DNA of 52,814 bases from an uncultured Prevotella sp. (GTDB lineage: Bacteria; Bacteroidota; Bacteroidia; Bacteroidales; Bacteroidaceae): contig CAKQMS010000017.1 in the NCBI GenBank assembly GCA_934254985.1, positions 1-52,814 on the forward strand. The letters are read 5' to 3'. The position numbers and the translations under genes were made by a program. The notes under the pieces are model-generated. The model had not been told where the DNA came from, made no database searches, and saw only the letters and a program-made list of their open reading frames with translations. Of the stretch, positions 7,256 through 16,900 are shown piece after piece; positions within the stretch are counted from its first letter, which is position 1; each line of letters opens with the position of its first letter.

Positions 7256-8578
7256 ATGAAACACAATATTTTATTCATATTGCCGCTACTTACCCTTGCC
7301 GCAGCTCCATGCCACGGTCAAGGCTGTAAGGGTGTGTATATAGCCAACGAAAATATAAAGATCGAGAATGTGAGGGTTGAGAGCATGGGCAAAAAGGTGA
7401 CCCTTGCCATGACCGTGAACCTTGACAAGCTGAAGATGGGTGCCAACAACCAGTTTGTGCTCACTCCAACCATAGCCACCGAGAATGGCAAGATGGAGAT
7501 GCCAAAGATGGTGATTAGCGGCAGACGACAGCACATAATGAAACAGCGCAACGAGCGAAAGGCGAAGGGCGACGAGGCGTATGTGGTGAGGAGAGAAAAC
7601 GGTAAGCCGCAGCAAATAGAATATCTGCAATCGATAAGCTACGACAAGAAGTTGGGCGACTACAGGGTGAGCATAAGCGAAGACCTGTGCGGATGTGGCG
7701 ACAGCCTGGGCAACAACCAATATGAGCTTGCCGTATATCAGCGTCCGAAGGCGAGATTTGTGCGTCCAGAGGTGGTGGCAGAGAAGATACAGGAATTGAG
7801 CAAGAGGGCTTATATCGATTTCCCTGTGAACCGCACGGAGCTGAACCCTCTGTATCGCAGAAATCCGGAACAGCTTGACAGCATAGTGAGAACCATAGAT
7901 GCGCTGAAGGCTGACAAGAATATCTCCGTGGTGGGCATCAACATTCATGGTTTTGCATCGCCTGAAGGAAGATACGAGAGCAACGACCGCTTGGCGCAAG
8001 GACGTGCGCAAACGCTGACGGAATATGTGCAGCGCATGGTGAAACTCGACAAACAACTGTTTACCGTGTCGCATACTGCCGAAGACTGGGAGGGGCTGCG
8101 CAAATTTATTGCCGAGAGCAACATGGAGCACAAGCAGCAGATACTCAGCATAGCCAACGACGCATCGCTGAAGGAGGATGAGCGCGAGGCACGAATAAAG
8201 GCTGAATATACAGAGGAATACAAATTCCTGCTTGCTGCATGCTATCCAGCCTTGCGCCACTCTGACTACCACATAAAATACAAGATTCGCCCATTCAACG
8301 TAGACGAGGCGAAGGAACTGATAAAGACTCGTCCGCAGCTGCTATCGCAAAACGAGATGTTTATGGTGGCGCAGACCTACGAGCCTGGTTCAAAGGAGTT
8401 TAGCGAGGTGATGGAGATAGCGGTACGCATGTATCCTAACGACCCAACAGCCAACCTCAATGCTGCCTGCACTCGCCTGAACGCAGGCGATGCCGAGGGT
8501 GCCAAGCCATATCTCGACAAGGCGGGCAACAGTCCTGAGGCAGAGGCTGCACGAAAAATATATGAAGAGATTAAATAA
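7256..8578 (+). CDS. DUF3868/OmpA-like fimbria-associated protein
   Basis: A 440-residue protein with a signal peptide (residues 1-22, ending CHGQ). The N-terminal half resembles DUF3868. It contains IENVRVESMGKKVTLAMTVNL, and FVLTPTI soon after, as seen in fimbria-locus proteins. The middle (~170-265) looks OmpA-like: DFPVNRTELNPLYRRNPEQL, then VGINIHGFASPEGRYESND and RAQTLTEYV, the usual pattern of a peptidoglycan-binding OmpA C-terminal domain. The C-terminal part (~350-440) is helical and TPR-like, with YPNDPTANLNAACTRLNAGD. It probably links the fimbria machinery to the cell wall (inference). It ends 36 bp before the major fimbrillin gene. Confidence 0.75.
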   Translation: MKHNILFILPLLTLAAAPCHGQGCKGVYIANENIKIENVRVESMGKKVTLAMTVNLDKLKMGANNQFVLTPTIATENGKMEMPKMVISGRRQHIMKQRNERKAKGDEAYVVRRENGKPQQIEYLQSISYDKKLGDYRVSISEDLCGCGDSLGNNQYELAVYQRPKARFVRPEVVAEKIQELSKRAYIDFPVNRTELNPLYRRNPEQLDSIVRTIDALKADKNISVVGINIHGFASPEGRYESNDRLAQGRAQTLTEYVQRMVKLDKQLFTVSHTAEDWEGLRKFIAESNMEHKQQILSIANDASLKEDEREARIKAEYTEEYKFLLAACYPALRHSDYHIKYKIRPFNVDEAKELIKTRPQLLSQNEMFMVAQTYEPGSKEFSEVMEIAVRMYPNDPTANLNAACTRLNAGDAEGAKPYLDKAGNSPEAEAARKIYEEIK

Positions 8579-8614
8579 GAAATAATTATCAATAATCATT
8601 AAATTTTTACTGTT

Positions 8615-10306
8615 ATGAAAATTTTTAAGTTATTCCCTTTGGCATGCGCTGCATTGATGATGAGCGCATGTAGTTCGGACAATGACATCGAAGGTGGCTC
8701 ACCAAACCCTGCCGGAGATGCACAGTATTTGGCTGTTAACATTGTGAATGTGGGTACTACGCCTACACGTGCTCTTACTGGCGATTATCAAGATGGTTCA
8801 ACCGAAGAAAGCACTATCAAGAAGATTCGCTTCTACTTCTTCCATAATGATGGTTCTCCATACATTTTGAATGGTACTACTCCTGATATAAACTGGCTTG
8901 AAAATAGCTCTATTACGAATAATGGTAAAGATACTCCTAATGGTATTGAGCAAATCACAAAGTCAATACTCGTTATCAATGGTACTGTTAAAACAGCTCC
9001 TGCAAAGATGGTAGCCATTATTAATCCTGAAACTTTGACAGAGCTTAATAACACTAAAAAAACTTTAGCACAATTGACAAGTTCTCTTGTGGGTACAAAA
9101 TTCTATAACACAACAGGAGCAACACCTGAGGATTTTGTGATGAGCAACTCTGTATATGCAACTTCTGAAGGATTAAAAGTTTGTGAAAACAAAATTTCGG
9201 GCTTTGTTTACTCAGATGCTACAAATGCTACTGCTCACCCTGTAGACATTTATGTGGAGCGTGTTGCAGCTAAGGTAAAAGCCACTCTTATTGGTGCAGA
9301 TTTCAAGGATGGTGCTTCTACATGGGGTGCTGGTAAAACAGGTATTAAAGTAGGTTCATATTCAACCTATGACATCTATGCAATTGTTGATGGTTGGGGT
9401 GTAGCTGACGAAAATGGTAAAGCTAACCTTGAGAAGCAAATTCAGACTTCTTGGAGCGATACAGGCTTGGGATTCTCTACTTGGACTACAGCAGACTATC
9501 ACCGTAGCTTCTGGGAAACATCTGTACCATTTAACGCTACAAACAATATTGTAAACCATAAGTTTAGCGATTATAAAAAGCAACCAAATGAGTTCTTGTA
9601 TACATTGCCTAACACTTCTGCTACAGCAATTCCTGTACCTGCAACCCCTGTAAATCCTTCAGACCCTACTATATACAGAAATGATCGTACAAAATTCTTG
9701 CTTACCGCTCATTTGATGTACAATGATGGTACATCATGGAAGAATGCAGAATTGTGTACTTACAAGGGTATCGATTATCTTGGTGTAAACGTTTTGAAAG
9801 AGCATATTGCATTTGAGAGTGGATATTATGTAAAAACATCTACTAGTGGTCCTTATCAGAGAATTACTAAGGACGATATCACATTTGTAAAACCTACAGA
9901 TAAGGCAGATTATTTGGTAGTGCCAACTGTTGTTGATAATAGTAAGACATACTACAAGAACACAGGCACAGAGACCTCTCCTGTATGGGAACCTGTTACT
10001 GCCGATGCTGCTAACACTGCACTTGCTAATGAGCCTGCTCAGGTAAGAACAAATGGTATGGCATACTACTATATTCCTATCAAACACCATGGTAGTAACA
10101 ATACTGTAGGAGAATATGGTATAGTTCGTAATCATATTTATGACGTTAAGGTAAATTCTCTCAAGGGCTTTGGTACTCCAGTTTATGATGATAGCAAGAC
10201 CATTATCCCTACCATGCCTGACGATTCTAACACCTACCTCGCTGCAAGAATCAACGTTCTCCAGTGGCGCGTAGTTGAACAGAAAGTAGACCTTGGTAAA
10301 AAGTAA
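8615..10306 (+). CDS. Mfa1-like major fimbrillin (type V pilus shaft subunit), lipoprotein
   Basis: A 563-residue protein with a lipoprotein signal. The lipobox ends at Cys19 (MMSAC). After the first strand (AQYLAVNIVNV) comes TPTRALTGD. Arg52 is placed like the arginine where Rgp-type proteases cut FimA and Mfa1 precursors to release the donor strand groove. The C-terminus has ARINVLQWRVVEQKVDL, the typical terminal strand of the family. Length and position in the operon suggest the main shaft subunit. Codon use is more T/A-ending than in the flanking genes (many GGT, ACT, GCT). That could reflect high expression, allelic exchange or transfer. A stable hairpin follows at 10327-10370. Confidence 0.85.
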   Translation: MKIFKLFPLACAALMMSACSSDNDIEGGSPNPAGDAQYLAVNIVNVGTTPTRALTGDYQDGSTEESTIKKIRFYFFHNDGSPYILNGTTPDINWLENSSITNNGKDTPNGIEQITKSILVINGTVKTAPAKMVAIINPETLTELNNTKKTLAQLTSSLVGTKFYNTTGATPEDFVMSNSVYATSEGLKVCENKISGFVYSDATNATAHPVDIYVERVAAKVKATLIGADFKDGASTWGAGKTGIKVGSYSTYDIYAIVDGWGVADENGKANLEKQIQTSWSDTGLGFSTWTTADYHRSFWETSVPFNATNNIVNHKFSDYKKQPNEFLYTLPNTSATAIPVPATPVNPSDPTIYRNDRTKFLLTAHLMYNDGTSWKNAELCTYKGIDYLGVNVLKEHIAFESGYYVKTSTSGPYQRITKDDITFVKPTDKADYLVVPTVVDNSKTYYKNTGTETSPVWEPVTADAANTALANEPAQVRTNGMAYYYIPIKHHGSNNTVGEYGIVRNHIYDVKVNSLKGFGTPVYDDSKTIIPTMPDDSNTYLAARINVLQWRVVEQKVDLGKK

Positions 10307-10326
10307 ATACTAACAACTCTTTTTTA

Positions 10327-10370
10327 GGCGGTATGGCTCTCACACAAAGGAAGAGGAGAGCCGTACCTCC
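10327..10370 (+). promoter_or_regulatory. Intercistronic hairpin after the major fimbrillin
   Basis: GGCGGTATGGCTCTC (10327-10341) pairs with GAGAGCCGTACCTCC (10356-10370): 14 of 15 positions counting one G-U, with a 14-nt loop. No T run follows, so it fits mRNA stabilisation or partial termination, giving more shaft subunit than downstream minor subunits, better than full termination. Confidence 0.7.
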
Positions 10371-10399
10371 TATATAATTCTCACACAAAACAACGAATT

Positions 10400-11413
10400 A
10401 TGACAAACTTGACGTATATATTGAACAAAATGAAAGTAGCATCTATGGCTATGCTATTGCCCATCATCGCAGGCTCGTGCTCGATGATGCACGAAGACTT
10501 GGGCGGATGTAAGCAAGAACTAAGGCTGAAGTTCAAATACGACAAGAATATGAAATTTGCCGATGCCTTCAGCTCACAGGTGAAGACTCTATCGCTGCAT
10601 GCTTACAACAGAAGCGGAGAAATGGTTTTCGACAAAACGGAAGCTGTAAGCGACATCGAGGCGGCAGGAGGATACATCACTCTCGACATAAAGCCATGCA
10701 TATACTCGCTACAAGTATGGGCAGAGGGCGAAAACGTGTATGACGGATCATACAAATATTCAACTAAAGGAAAGGCAGAAGAGGGCATTGAAAACCTGGA
10801 CTGCAAGATAAACAGAGACGGAAGAAAGGTGGACCACGACCTTAACGCCCTGTATCACGGTATGATGGGAAACGTAGACCTGAGAATGGACGACTACGGA
10901 GTGAAGACATTCACCATGCCGCTGACTAAGAATACCAACAACATTAAAGTGGTGATACAGAATGCCTCGGGCAAAAAGTTGAAAGCAAGCGACTTTAGCT
11001 TCGAGATTGACGACGACAACTCATGGCTTGATTGCTATAACGACAATATAAAAGAAGACTCGATAACTTATCGCCCATGGTCGCAATACGACGGCATCGC
11101 GGGCTCAGAAGATAGCGAAACACAGGTGTCGGCTGTGGTGGCTGAGATGACTGTGAACAGACTGTTTGCAAACAAAAACCCACGACTAAAGGTTTATAAC
11201 AACGAAAACGGAAAACTGGTGTTCAACATTCCGCTCGTAGACTATGCGCTGCTCGTTAAGGGCAACTACAACAAGGCTATGACCGACCAAGACTACCTGG
11301 ACCGCCAAGACGAATATAGCTTCGTATTCTTTGTAGACGACGGCATGAACTGGCTTAGTGCTTCCATCTTCGTCAACTCTTGGCGTGTGGTGTTGCAGAA
11401 TGTAGATATGTAA
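10400..11413 (+). CDS. FimB/Mfa2-like fimbrial anchor lipoprotein
   Basis: A 337-residue protein with a lipoprotein signal whose Cys is at residue 27 (PIIAGSC). A shorter start at residue 11 (10430) would give a more usual signal length. After the Cys comes MMHEDLGGCKQELRLKFKYD, characteristic of the FimB/Mfa2 group. The end is SIFVNSWRVVLQNVDM, the family's terminal strand. Unlike its neighbours it has no Thr/Ser-Arg-Ala processing site after the first strand. That fits a subunit which keeps its lipid anchor and ends or anchors the pilus on the outer membrane. Its stop lies 5 bp before the start of the next gene, so the two are probably translationally coupled. Confidence 0.85.
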   Translation: MTNLTYILNKMKVASMAMLLPIIAGSCSMMHEDLGGCKQELRLKFKYDKNMKFADAFSSQVKTLSLHAYNRSGEMVFDKTEAVSDIEAAGGYITLDIKPCIYSLQVWAEGENVYDGSYKYSTKGKAEEGIENLDCKINRDGRKVDHDLNALYHGMMGNVDLRMDDYGVKTFTMPLTKNTNNIKVVIQNASGKKLKASDFSFEIDDDNSWLDCYNDNIKEDSITYRPWSQYDGIAGSEDSETQVSAVVAEMTVNRLFANKNPRLKVYNNENGKLVFNIPLVDYALLVKGNYNKAMTDQDYLDRQDEYSFVFFVDDGMNWLSASIFVNSWRVVLQNVDM

Positions 11414-11418
11414 GATTA

Positions 11419-12477
11419 ATGCAGATGTTATTATATAGTATCGACAAGTTTATTCATAGGGTTGCCTACATCATCATGGTGGTGATGGTGATGGCAGCTT
11501 GTTCCGACAGCGACGATGATGCTGTCGGCATGAACGACGTGTCGGTGGCTTTCACACTTACTGTTGCCGATGCTGCTACCACTCGTGCTTTGAACGAAGG
11601 ATGGGGCGACTATGCTCCAGGACAAGACGGTATACCAAACGAGAATATGCTGAATACAGACGACATCAATATTGCCATTTACGACGACAAGGGCAATAAG
11701 GTGGACGATGTGGAAGACTTGCGAGTTACTACTATTAGCGACCCGAGTGTTTCTGGTATGGCTATGTATGCCATTACGGGTGTATGGAGAAACGCCAAGC
11801 CTAATGTGGATAAGGCTAAGAGAGTGATGGTGATGGCTAACTGCAATGCCCCGGCATGGAGCGACCCTTCGAAGTTGACTTACGACCTATTGCCTGGAGA
11901 AAGAAAATATATACCTATGTGGGGCGTGGTGGCAATACCAGCCACTCTCACTCTTGGCAAACAAAATCAGCTACCAAATATTCAGATGCTCAGAGCTATG
12001 GCAAAAGTGAGCGTGAAGCTGCGTACGGATATGGCAGCTTATGGCTACACCATTAGCAGCATGACCGTGAACAACTATAACACTAAGGGATATTGTGTGC
12101 CAAAGACATTCAACGAGGTAGATAATACTACGGATGTGAGATTTGCAAATTCGCTGAATGTTTTGGAGAGCTATGCCGACAATATACCTTTATCTACCAC
12201 GGCTCCGCTATACTTGCCTGAGTACGACAATTCGGGAACCAATCCTGCAACGATAACCGTAAACCTCGACCGCAACGGAGCACACGAGGGCACCTACACT
12301 CTGGAGTTTCGCAACTATGATACCGACGGAAAGCCTACAGGCATGCCCTACCCTATACAGCGCAACCACTACTATGAGTACTGGATATATAAGGAGACAG
12401 GAAAGATTATCATTACGCTGCACGTAAGGAAGTGGAACCGACGCATATATCCCGAAAACGACGGAATAATAATGTAA
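11419..12477 (+). CDS. Accessory fimbrillin-like lipoprotein (Mfa/Fim type)
   Basis: I start this at the ATG at 11419 (352 residues) rather than 11380. The longer version would overlap the anchor gene and put odd residues before the signal peptide. The signal ends MVMAAC with Cys28. VSVAFTLTVADAATTRALNEG follows, so Arg56 sits in the same processing position as in the major fimbrillin. The C-terminal part contains PYPIQRNHYYEYWI, then IITLHVRKWNRR, typical of fimbrillin-like minor subunits. It is probably an accessory subunit near the pilus tip, comparable in place to Mfa3/Mfa4 of Porphyromonas gingivalis (by position only). The next gene follows after 30 bp. Confidence 0.75.
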   Translation: MQMLLYSIDKFIHRVAYIIMVVMVMAACSDSDDDAVGMNDVSVAFTLTVADAATTRALNEGWGDYAPGQDGIPNENMLNTDDINIAIYDDKGNKVDDVEDLRVTTISDPSVSGMAMYAITGVWRNAKPNVDKAKRVMVMANCNAPAWSDPSKLTYDLLPGERKYIPMWGVVAIPATLTLGKQNQLPNIQMLRAMAKVSVKLRTDMAAYGYTISSMTVNNYNTKGYCVPKTFNEVDNTTDVRFANSLNVLESYADNIPLSTTAPLYLPEYDNSGTNPATITVNLDRNGAHEGTYTLEFRNYDTDGKPTGMPYPIQRNHYYEYWIYKETGKIIITLHVRKWNRRIYPENDGIIM

Positions 12478-12507
12478 AAATCATATAAGAGAAGATTAAA
12501 AAGCCAT

Positions 12508-13944
12508 ATGAAGAAGCTTTCGATATACATACTGTCTGTTCTTGCATTGCTTGCCATAGCTGGTTGCACAGCCGATACTGACAACGACAACGATAATGGC
12601 GACAAAGGCAAGGTGAGGGTTAGGATAAACATCTCATCGGATGCCACAGGGTCGGCATCGCGTGCTTCGGGCGACTTGTCGTGGCACGACGAGTATGTGG
12701 AGCCTGGCGAAAAAATGAAGAACTGCTTTGTAGTTATTGTGCAGAATGGCAAGATAATAGACTTGCTCAAGAGCGAGGAGTTTACTAAGGAGCAAGACTA
12801 TGTGGGCACGCTGGAGTCGAAGCTTGACGAGGGCGAGACTACATTTTATTCGTTTGCCAATATCTCGCCAGAAGAACTTGGCTTCGATTCTACAAAGGAT
12901 TACTATTCTAAGTTGCATCCTAATACAGCGTTTCCTACCGATTTCGACAACAAGCTATATGCTGTAGCGGGCAATGTGGGGGCTGCAATAGTAAAACCTG
13001 CTGACGAAGCGCCGTGGAGAAAGGATGTGTTTGCGAAGGGAATTCCGATGAGCAACAAGCAGACCATTACTATAAAGAAGACCACACAGCAGGTGGATCT
13101 TGAGGTGATAAGAATGGTGGCTAAGATGAAGCTGAAGCTGACCAACGATACTCCTAACAATATTACACTAAAGAGCATTTCGCTGAGCGATATTACAGAT
13201 AATGGCACTACGGGTGCAGAGAATCTGTATCTATTGCCTGGCAAGGATAATGGCGTAGCCGTTGAACCACATCTAAGCCCAAAGGCTACATATAATATAT
13301 ATAAGGTGGCGCTATGGTCGAAGGTGGGCGAGACGGAAGAGCCGTGGGTGAAGATTCCAGCCAATACGGCAACATCGAAGAAGGCGGTTGAGGTGACATT
13401 CTACCTTAATGAGTCGGTAGCAAATTCGCCAGAATATTTTATTCTGAATCTGGAGACCGACAATCTTGCTATAAACAGGCGCATCACACTTGCTAAGTGG
13501 GACGTGATGGCACGCAACGACTATCTGGAGGTGCCCATAAAGCTAAGCGACTATCAGATAACTTTCGATGTGCAGCAGTTTACTGCTATTGGCGTGCTGC
13601 CAAGCATCAGCCAGGTGGACGACAAGCTTACGGTGAAGTTTTGGAATTATGGCGAGTTCCATCTTGTGCCTCATGTCAAGGTGTATTCTACAGGAACCGA
13701 ACTTGTAGGCGGTTCAGATGCCGTAGGCAGTTGGACTGTAGCTGGATGGTCTACGATAAAGCAAGACCCCGATGGCGCTGATGGTGTGTGCATATACGAC
13801 CGCTCGCCAAAGTATGTGCCTAAACGATTGACTATAGACGGTGTGATGGGCAACCGCCCAGGATATGCTGTGCACGAGATACAGATACACATCGGCGGAC
13901 TGGAATATAACATCCCGTATAGAGTGGAAATTGTTAAAGAATAA
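12508..13944 (+). CDS. Fimbrillin-like lipoprotein, accessory subunit
   Basis: A 478-residue protein with a clear lipobox (LLAIAGC, Cys20). An Asp/Asn-rich stretch follows, then KVRVRINISSDATGSASRASG. Arg52 occupies the processing position seen in the other structural subunits. The remainder is strand-rich, with VDLEVIRMVAKMKLKLTND, which resembles the first-domain end of fimbrillins, and ends LEYNIPYRVEIV. I could not match it to one named minor subunit. Position between the third fimbrial gene and the large T9SS protein suggests an adaptor for the tip adhesin (inference). A 13-bp gap separates it from the next gene. Confidence 0.65.
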   Translation: MKKLSIYILSVLALLAIAGCTADTDNDNDNGDKGKVRVRINISSDATGSASRASGDLSWHDEYVEPGEKMKNCFVVIVQNGKIIDLLKSEEFTKEQDYVGTLESKLDEGETTFYSFANISPEELGFDSTKDYYSKLHPNTAFPTDFDNKLYAVAGNVGAAIVKPADEAPWRKDVFAKGIPMSNKQTITIKKTTQQVDLEVIRMVAKMKLKLTNDTPNNITLKSISLSDITDNGTTGAENLYLLPGKDNGVAVEPHLSPKATYNIYKVALWSKVGETEEPWVKIPANTATSKKAVEVTFYLNESVANSPEYFILNLETDNLAINRRITLAKWDVMARNDYLEVPIKLSDYQITFDVQQFTAIGVLPSISQVDDKLTVKFWNYGEFHLVPHVKVYSTGTELVGGSDAVGSWTVAGWSTIKQDPDGADGVCIYDRSPKYVPKRLTIDGVMGNRPGYAVHEIQIHIGGLEYNIPYRVEIVKE

Positions 13945-13957
13945 ATCTGCTTAATAT

Positions 13958-16900
13958 ATGATAAAGAGGTTTAGATATATATATGTATGCATAATGGCGG
14001 TGTTGGCATGTTGTGTCAGCACAAGCGTTCGTGCCCAAAGTGTGTTTGCGCATTATAAAGGCGTGAATGAAATGCCGTATATCAATGGTATGCAGCAGGT
14101 GCACGAATTTGAATATACATACTATGTAACTGGAGGTAGTGAGATAGACTTGCCATTGCCGTTTGAAAATTATACTACAGAAAACAATAAAACCGACGAG
14201 CCAAAAGGCTATATCAGATGGTATGACTATAACACAGACAAGGCTCATAACCGACTCTCTGTATATAGTGGTACAAATCTGAAAGCGGTTAATGACATTA
14301 ACGGCATCGGTCGTGGATTGTTTGCATGGAAAAATAATACTAATAGCGACCCTTCCGGACCAAGTCGTAATACTGTAGGTGTGAAGTATACTGCGCCTAC
14401 CGATGCTGACGACACTACGTGGAAAGGCGAAGATGTGGCATGCGATGTGAGCCGATATACAGATTTTGAGCAAAATGTAAGTGGTACAAGCCAATACTTC
14501 ACCCACGAGCCTACATTGCAGATACGCTATATCTTCCATATTCGCTCAGCTAAGGCTATGGCAGAGAATATCATCAAAACAACAGCTACCGACCTTCGCA
14601 CCGCAGTCTCAGACATGACGATAGAGGACAACCGCCGTATTGTGTTTGGCGCAAAGGATAAGGATGCGACAATGTCGGTACGCGTAAATTATAAACCGAG
14701 CAATTATTTCTTTTATCCTCTAAAACCAAAAGATGGTAAACAAAGGCATTTGCTCTCTACAGATGGAGAGTATAGTATAAAAGAAGAAGACTACGACAAT
14801 AGTAAACTATATAATGCGAAGGGATTTGTATGGTATGCCTATGACGAGACAAAGACTAAGTATACTGTGTTGATTTCACGTGGTGAAACACAAATGCACA
14901 GTTTCACTTCCATGAACGTATTAATGACTAATTTAACTGGTTGGAAAAACTTGGATGGAACTTCTGCTACAGCTCCAACGATAACATTCGGTAGTATAGT
15001 GTATCTTGTGGCTTATGCCTACTATTATGAAACAGATAAAGCAGATATCTCTATAAAAGCTCCAATAGCCAACTTTGAGGTGCTCTATCAAAACACTTAT
15101 CCAAAGACAATGCAGCAGCTGATAGATGATGGCGACAGCGAGCGCAGACTGGACTATTTTGAATCGCACTATAAGCAAGCAACAAAGCCAATTTCGTTTG
15201 ACGACGATAACGACCAGCTTACCGTGGTGGCTCCTACGGTAGAGAACAATATGGCGCATTTTGCATCAAGATGGGACAAACGTTCGTATAGCTTTGTGTA
15301 TCCGCAGCTACGCAACTATGCATGCCCTGGCAACTGGGGTGTTATACATGGCGAATATGGTATTTACAAGAGTGCCAACGTTAAGGGAATATCAGAGAAT
15401 GGAGCGGAGGGCTCTACCATGTATAGCTGGAATGCTCCTAACAGTCCTGTACTTTATGACCGTACTTATGCAATAACTAATGGTAAGCAGTATGGCTACT
15501 TCTTGTATGTGGATGCGTCGAGCGAAAGCCGTCAGATAGCTTCTATCGACTTTAAGGCTGACCTTTGCTCGGGAGCACGTCTTATATTCTCGGCTGCGGT
15601 TACTGACTTTACAGCTTCTTCTGCTCCAGTAGAACCTCAGGTGCTGTTCAAACTATATGGCATTATAAAGGATGAGAATGACAAGGTGACGCATCAGCGA
15701 CTGTTGACATCATTCACATCAGGCGACTTTAACTCTAATACGGAAGGCGATAGACAAGCTGGTACTTGGTTTCAGGTGTACAGCCGAATAGTGATGAGAA
15801 AGAATTCGGGAGTGGAAAACTATTCCGACTTCCGCATTGTGCTCGATAATATGTGCTCGGGTACTCATGGTGCCGACTATGCCATAGACGACATTCGACT
15901 ATATGTTCAGCACTCAAAGGTAGACGTGCTGCAGAATCAGCCTGCTTGTCCTGACGAGGCAAACGGAAGTGTGGCTAACTCTAATATTACACTCAAGATA
16001 ACCTCGCACTACGAAAATGTGCAGGCTATAACAGGTGTGGGCAAGGAATCGAAGTTGTTTTATCGTATATCCGATATGGATGGCAATCCGTTTGCGGGTA
16101 TCGACTATAATGGCGACGGAACGGCTGATGAATATGGCGTGGTGACTATTCCTGCCAACTATGATGCAAGTTCAAAGGCGTTTGAGATAGACCCTGAGGG
16201 ACATATCGTATTGGTTATTGCAAACAGGCACTTTGATTTGCCTTTGGGACAGAAGTTTTATGTTTCGGTGGCTTATCCCGATGCTGATGGCAATCCCGAG
16301 GAATGGGGTAAGTATACTGATGCATGCTCATCGTATAGCGAGGAATTTAGTATTGTGCAACAGAAGGTGGCCATATCCGATGCAAACGGAAGTGTGGTTA
16401 CTACTGTGAGAGTGTCGTGCGACGGCAATAGTACGCCTGATGTGGATATTAATGCAAAGCTCGAGACTGCCGACAATGTGGGCGGTGGCTCAATCTTGCT
16501 TAATAACGTGAAGTTTGACTGGTTTGTGGGAACATCTGATGGAGCAGACAATAAGTTTGCTTCTATCACGAATTTGCAGCAGGCTTTAGGAAACTATCGC
16601 GCTATTTATAAATCTGCGACTTCTCTTAATGCTGCATTCAAAACAGATAATCCTGCAGACTATGCATTGCTTCAAAAATATATCGCTGGCGTAGATGGCG
16701 AGGGAACATTGGTATTGGCGGTAAGCAATACTCTTACGGGGTATAAGTTTAGCAAGGTTGGAACCTACAAGATAGCAGCTGTTCCTATTGCAACTTCAAT
16801 AAAGCAGGGAACCGTGACTTACGAAATATGTCCTGACCCTATGTACTTCACTATTCGTATTGTGGAGGATGGTCCGAAGCTTATACTTGGTTTCGATAAG

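Noticed and set aside
7286..8272. 328-codon minus-strand ORF inside the DUF3868 gene
   Set aside because: Antisense to a gene with signal peptide and OmpA-like motifs; the translated sequence has no domain pattern.
11380..11418. Upstream ATG for the third fimbrial gene
   Set aside because: It would overlap the anchor gene by 34 bp and put non-signal residues before the lipoprotein signal; the ATG at 11419 fits better.
15500..15560. Possible von Willebrand A MIDAS (DASSES) in the T9SS protein
   Set aside because: The spacing does not match DxSxS and the surrounding residues do not fit a vWA fold, so homology to Mfa5 was not claimed on this basis.
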